From: Arthrobacter sp. CJ23
GTDB lineage: Bacteria; Actinomycetota; Actinomycetes; Actinomycetales; Micrococcaceae
Direction of reading: 5' to 3'
Length of the DNA: 64,000 nucleotides
Assembly (NCBI RefSeq): GCF_024741795.1
Contig: NZ_CP102950.1
Location: 3,472,001-3,536,000 of the forward strand
The notes under the pieces were generated by a model. That model was not told the origin of the DNA. It worked only from the letters and a program-made list of their open reading frames with translations, and made no database searches. The translations under genes were made by a program, and so were the position numbers. This document shows positions 60,184 to 64,000 of the stretch, in pieces (within the stretch, counting starts at the first letter, position 1; each line of letters starts with the position of its first letter).

Positions 60184-61554
60184 CTAGGCGTTGGCCTTGA
60201 TGGCCGCTGCCAGGACGTCGAGGCCGTCGATGAGCAGCTCGTCGCTGATCACCAGGGGCGGCAGAAGGCGGATGACGTTGCCGTAGGTGCCGCAGGTGAG
60301 GATGATGACACCCTCCTTGAGGCAGGCGGCCGCCACGGCCTTGGTGAGGTCGGCGTTCGGCTCCTTGGAACCGGCCTGGACCAGCTCGATCGCCAGCATG
60401 GCGCCGCGGCCGCGGATGTCGCCGATGACGGCGGTGCCGGACGCGGCAAGCTCGGCCTGCAGCTCGCGGAGGCGCGCGGTGGCGACGTCCTCGATGTGGC
60501 GGGCACGGGCGTTGAGGTCGTGCTGCTCCATGGTGCTGATGGCAGCCAGTGCGGCTGCACAGGCAACCGGGTTGCCACCGTAGGTGCCGCCGAGGCCGCC
60601 CGGGTGGACCGCGTCCAGCAGGTCGGCACGGCCGGTGATGGCGGACAGCGGGAGGCCGCCGGCGATGCCCTTGGCCATGGTGATGATGTCCGGGACAACA
60701 CCTTCGTGGTCAACGGCGAACCATTCGCCGGTGCGGCAGAAGCCGGACTGGACCTCGTCGGCGATGAAGACGATGCCCTTGTCCTTGGCCCAGGCGGACA
60801 GTGCCGGCAGGAAGCCTTCGGCCGGGACGATGAAGCCGCCCTCGCCCTGGATCGGCTCGATGATGATCGCGGCCACCTGGTCGCCGCCGATCTGCTTCTC
60901 GATCATGGTGATGGCGCGCTTGGCGGCCTCGGCACCCGTGATTTCCGGGTTCTCTTCACGGAACGGGTAGCTCATGGGCATGCGGTAGACCTCGGGCGCG
61001 AACGGGCCGAAGTTGGTCTTGTACGGCATGGCCTTGGCGGTGAGCGCCATGGTCAGGTTGGTGCGGCCGTGGTAGGCGTGGTCGAAGGCAACCACGGCGT
61101 CGCGGCCGGTGGCCAGGCGGGCAACCTTGACGGCGTTCTCCACGGCTTCAGCGCCGGAGTTGAACAGCACGGTGCGCTTGGCGTGGTCGCCGGGGGTGAG
61201 GCGGTTCAGCTGCTCGGCGACGGCCACGTAGCCCTCGTACGGGGTGACCATGAAGCAGGTGTGCGTGAAGTGCGCGGCAGCTTCCTGGACGGCGGCCACG
61301 ACGGCGGGGTCGGACGCGCCGACGCTGGTGACCGCGATGCCGGAGCCGAGGTCGATGAAAGAGTTCCCGTCGACGTCGCGGATGATGCCGCCGTCGGCGT
61401 CTTCAACGTAAACGGGCACGCCCGAGGAGACGCCGGCAGCGACGACGGCGGCGCGGCGCTCGTTCAGTGCCTGCGACTTGGGGCCGGGGAACTCAGCGTT
61501 GATGCTGCGCTTCTGCTCGATCCGGTACGAGAGTTCGTGTGCGGTGGTGGTCAT
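60184..61554 (-). CDS. gabT: 4-aminobutyrate aminotransferase
   Basis: 456 residues from ATG 61554 (MTTTAHELSYRIEQKRSINA). PLP features: TVLFNSGAEAVENAVKVARL, DHAYHGRTNLTMALT, IFIADEVQSGFCRTG, and the Schiff-base Lys in IITMAKGIAGGLPLSA. It moves the amino group of GABA to 2-oxoglutarate, giving succinic semialdehyde. 38 nt downstream of the aldehyde dehydrogenase, in one operon. Confidence 0.94.
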   Translation of the reverse strand: MTTTAHELSYRIEQKRSINAEFPGPKSQALNERRAAVVAAGVSSGVPVYVEDADGGIIRDVDGNSFIDLGSGIAVTSVGASDPAVVAAVQEAAAHFTHTCFMVTPYEGYVAVAEQLNRLTPGDHAKRTVLFNSGAEAVENAVKVARLATGRDAVVAFDHAYHGRTNLTMALTAKAMPYKTNFGPFAPEVYRMPMSYPFREENPEITGAEAAKRAITMIEKQIGGDQVAAIIIEPIQGEGGFIVPAEGFLPALSAWAKDKGIVFIADEVQSGFCRTGEWFAVDHEGVVPDIITMAKGIAGGLPLSAITGRADLLDAVHPGGLGGTYGGNPVACAAALAAISTMEQHDLNARARHIEDVATARLRELQAELAASGTAVIGDIRGRGAMLAIELVQAGSKEPNADLTKAVAAACLKEGVIILTCGTYGNVIRLLPPLVISDELLIDGLDVLAAAIKANA

Positions 61555-61592
61555 AGCAAAATTGCCTTTCTGGGAAGCCAGGTGTGCGTACG

Positions 61593-63023
61593 TTATGCGT
61601 CCAGCGCAGACATCACGTGCTTGATGCGCGTGTAGTCCTCGACGCCGTACATGGAGAGGTCCTTGCCGTAGCCGGACTGCTTGAAGCCGCCGTGCGGCAT
61701 CTCCGCCGTCAGCAGGATGTGGGTGTTGATCCAGACAGCACCGAAGTCCAGGTCGCGGCTCATGCGCATGGCCGTGCCGTGGTCGGTGGTCCAGACGCTG
61801 GAAGCCAGCGCGTATTCGACGTCGTTGGCCAGCTCGAGCGCTTCGGCCTCCGTGCTGAACTTCTGGACGGTGATGACCGGCCCGAACGTCTCCTTCTGCA
61901 CGATGTCGTCGCTCTGTTTGGCGCCCGTGATGATGGTGGGCTCGAAGAAGAAGCCCTTCTCGCCGGCGCGGTGGCCGCCGGTTTCGATCCTGCAGTTGGC
62001 GGGCAGGTGCTCCACCACGGAGGTGACGGCGTTGAAGTGGTTCACGTTGTTGAGCGGGCCGAAGTAGTTTTCGTCGTCGTTCTGCGAACCGGTGTGCAGC
62101 GTCTTGGTGTGCTCCACCATGGCGGCAACCATGTCGTCGTGGATGGAGTCCTCGATCAGCACGCGGGTGATGGCGGTGCAGTCCTGGCCGGCGTTGAAGA
62201 AGGCGAACTCGGCGATGGCCGCGGCGCTCTTCTTGATGTCGGCGTCCTTGAAGACGATGGCCGGAGCCTTGCCGCCGAGTTCCAGGTGGGCACGCTTGAG
62301 GCCCTTGGCTGCCCCGCTGGCCACGGCAATGCCGGCGCGGACGGAGCCGGTGATGGAGACCAGGCCGGGGACCTTGTGCTCCACCATCATGGCGCCGGTT
62401 TCGCCGGTGCCCAGGACAACGTTGAGCACACCGGCCGGGAAGATCTCGCCGGCCAGGCGGGCCAGGACGAGGGTGGATTCCGGAGTGGTGTCCGAAGGCT
62501 TCAGGACGACCGTGTTGCCGGCGGCCAGGGCGGGGCCGATCTTCCAGATGGCCATGAGGAAGGGGTAGTTCCACGGCGCCACCTGGGCCACGACGCCGAT
62601 GGGTTCGCGGCGCACGTAGGAGGTGTGGCCCTCGAAGTACTCGCCGGCTGACTTGCCCTCCATGATGCGTGCGGCACCGGCGAAGAAACGGAGCTGGTCG
62701 GCGCCGGCGGCAACTTCCTCGGAAGCGATCAGGGAGCGGACCTGGCCGGTGTTGCGGTGCTGGGCTTCAACGAGTTCCTCGCTGTTGGCCTCGACGGCGT
62801 CCGCGAGCTTGAGCAGCATGAGCTGGCGCTGGCCCGGGGTGGCGTGCTTCCAGCTCTTGAAGGCGTCGCTGGCCGCGTTCATGGCGGCGTCGACGTCGGC
62901 CTGCACCGAAATGGGCGACTGGGCCACAACCTCGCCGTTGGTGGGGTTCACGATGTCGAGAAGTCCCGTGCCGGCAGGAGTGACGAATTCGCCGTTGATG
63001 AAGTTCTGCAAGGTTTGAACCAC
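61593..63023 (-). CDS. Gamma-aminobutyraldehyde/succinate-semialdehyde dehydrogenase
   Basis: 476 residues from GTG 63023 (AGAGGG 9 nt upstream; a TTG 9 nt earlier has the site too close). VVAQVAPWNYPFLMAIWKIG, general base Glu in HLELGGKAPAIVFKD, catalytic Cys in FFNAGQDCTAITRVLIED. The NAGQDC pattern is that of PatD-like gamma-aminobutyraldehyde dehydrogenases; the gabT neighbour also allows a GabD role. It produces GABA from putrescine-derived aldehyde or oxidises succinic semialdehyde. First gene of the operon. Confidence 0.88.
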   Translation of the reverse strand: MVQTLQNFINGEFVTPAGTGLLDIVNPTNGEVVAQSPISVQADVDAAMNAASDAFKSWKHATPGQRQLMLLKLADAVEANSEELVEAQHRNTGQVRSLIASEEVAAGADQLRFFAGAARIMEGKSAGEYFEGHTSYVRREPIGVVAQVAPWNYPFLMAIWKIGPALAAGNTVVLKPSDTTPESTLVLARLAGEIFPAGVLNVVLGTGETGAMMVEHKVPGLVSITGSVRAGIAVASGAAKGLKRAHLELGGKAPAIVFKDADIKKSAAAIAEFAFFNAGQDCTAITRVLIEDSIHDDMVAAMVEHTKTLHTGSQNDDENYFGPLNNVNHFNAVTSVVEHLPANCRIETGGHRAGEKGFFFEPTIITGAKQSDDIVQKETFGPVITVQKFSTEAEALELANDVEYALASSVWTTDHGTAMRMSRDLDFGAVWINTHILLTAEMPHGGFKQSGYGKDLSMYGVEDYTRIKHVMSALDA

Positions 63024-63168
63024 GGTGTGCAACCCTCTTTCGATGTCTGGATGGTGGATTCAGCTGTTCAGAGCCTATGCCAGCACCCCCTCGCATGGAA
63101 TAGACAGCCGCACAGCCGGAAACCACCCTCTTAGTGCGGTTGACCAGCGCCGGGTTATCCTTTTCAGC

Positions 63169-64000
63169 ATGGCAATGTCCCTCGCCGCGCTCGTCGCCGT
63201 CCCTTCCCTCAAGCTCCGCAAAGCAGGCCTTGCGGAGACCACCTGGCACCAGGACATCCACTGGGTGGCGGTCACGGAACAGGAGGATCCGCAGCGCTTC
63301 CTCAATGGCGGCGAGCTGGTCCTGACCACCGGCATGCGCCTCAAGAGCGCCGCGGAACAGCGGCGCTTTGTCCGCCAGGTCCAGCGCGCGGGCGCAGTGG
63401 GCATCGGCTTTGGCATCGGGCTGACCCACGAGGCCGTTCCGTCTGCCCTCATCGCCGAGGCCAACCGCTGGGGCCTCCCCCTGGTGGAGGTGGCCTATGA
63501 AACCCCGTTCATCGCTATCGGCAAGCTTGTGGCCGACTCCCAATCCGCGGACCACTACGCCAATCTGGAACGGCTCATCGCGGGGCACCAGATCCTGGCC
63601 CGGGCCCTGCTGACCGGCGGCGGGCTCGGCGAACTGCTCAGGCAGCTCGGCAGCATGCTGCGCACCGATGTGGTCCTGACCCAGTTCAGCGCGCAGCTCT
63701 ACAACAGCTCCCCACTGAACACGGCGCCCTCTGCCGAGAACTGGTCCTCCTACCCCATCCCCACAGGCCGCCGCGATGCCTGCACCTTGTGGCTCAAGCA
63801 GCCCTTCACCGATACCGGGATCATCAGCTACGCCCAGAACCTGATCAGCGTGGAACTGAACAACATGGTCAAGCAGCGCCAGTCCCAGCGCGCCATGGCC
63901 GGGCAGGTGCTGGACGACGTCATCCACGGCACCCTCGAGACCATCGAGGCAGCCCGCCGCCTGGCCGGCGTCGGGATCAACAGCACGCGCAAGAACGTGG
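63169..64000 (+). CDS. PucR family transcriptional regulator (N-terminal part)
   Basis: The first 277 codons of a gene cut by the window end. PucR N-terminal domain: LAALVAVPSLKLRKAGLAET, WVAVTEQEDPQRFLNGGELV, LTTGMRLKSAAEQRRFVRQV. GGDEF-like/HTH part follows beyond the edge. It is divergent from the gabDT operon across 145 bp, so it probably activates GABA or polyamine catabolism (GabR role). Starts at ATG 63169 or 63175. Confidence 0.88.
   Translation, partial: MAMSLAALVAVPSLKLRKAGLAETTWHQDIHWVAVTEQEDPQRFLNGGELVLTTGMRLKSAAEQRRFVRQVQRAGAVGIGFGIGLTHEAVPSALIAEANRWGLPLVEVAYETPFIAIGKLVADSQSADHYANLERLIAGHQILARALLTGGGLGELLRQLGSMLRTDVVLTQFSAQLYNSSPLNTAPSAENWSSYPIPTGRRDACTLWLKQPFTDTGIISYAQNLISVELNNMVKQRQSQRAMAGQVLDDVIHGTLETIEAARRLAGVGINSTRKNV

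Noticed and set aside
60184..62574. Apparent fusion extending gabT upstream through the dehydrogenase gene
   Set aside because: The extension is out of frame with the true dehydrogenase, is rich in Arg/His/Gly as shadow frames are, and gabT has its own start at 61554.

Overview
The window is high-GC chromosomal DNA from an actinobacterium, most likely of the Arthrobacter/Pseudarthrobacter group (Micrococcaceae). This rests on strong G/C third-position bias, frequent GTG starts, ATGA-coupled genes, a PL8 polysaccharide lyase, a DUF779/alcohol dehydrogenase/aldehyde dehydrogenase set, a KdpD-type kinase and several Ala/Pro-rich envelope proteins. No insertion sequence, prophage, CRISPR array or rRNA was seen. 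The genus is an inference from gene style, not from a marker gene.

Layout. 1-3600: a sugar-binding lipoprotein (cut by the window edge) divergent from a ROK repressor, then a decayed stretch with a polyphosphate-glucokinase pseudogene, a tRNA relic, tRNA-Met and tRNA-Thr, and a LysM protein. 3783-9378: DEAD-box RNA helicase with an RGG tail, a MOSC protein and a KdpDE-like two-component pair. 9536-12881: a tightly coupled operon of a DUF1190/YgiB-like membrane protein, a glutathionylspermidine-synthase-like ATP-grasp enzyme and an amino-acid permease. 12841-21300: a GT87 glycosyltransferase, a glutaryl-CoA-dehydrogenase-like enzyme, TetR/LacZ, and an HxlR/MFS operon. 21685-28211: a membrane-anchored LysM protein with a sortase-like tail, the transsulfuration operon cbs-metB with a second GT87 gene, a VOC protein and a DNA glycosylase. 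28218-36658: a broken DUF559-type gene between two identical palindromes, acyl-CoA synthetase, thioredoxin, a secreted GH109-like plus NEW3 pair, an ABC exporter and a thioesterase. 36773-47400: GH1 beta-glucosidase, potassium channel, tRNA-Tyr, YajQ, HtpX, an MFS exporter, Fur-like regulator with catalase, and a cationic amino-acid permease. 47605-52679: ethanol/acetaldehyde oxidation genes and their AcoR-like regulator. 52792-64000: alpha/beta hydrolase, FprA-type reductase, RarD, universal stress protein, a Tat-exported PL8 lyase preceded by 15-bp tandem repeats, and GABA catabolism genes divergent from a PucR regulator that runs off the end.

Functionally the region suits a soil saprotroph: polysaccharide and glycoside breakdown (lacZ, GH1, GH109, PL8, sugar ABC import), use of alcohols, GABA and acyl-CoAs, peroxide defence, and cell-envelope building (two GT87 enzymes, two LysM proteins). 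Candidate novelties are the ATP-grasp/permease operon, the sortase-like LysM protein, several families of long intergenic palindromes, and the repeat array in front of the lyase.
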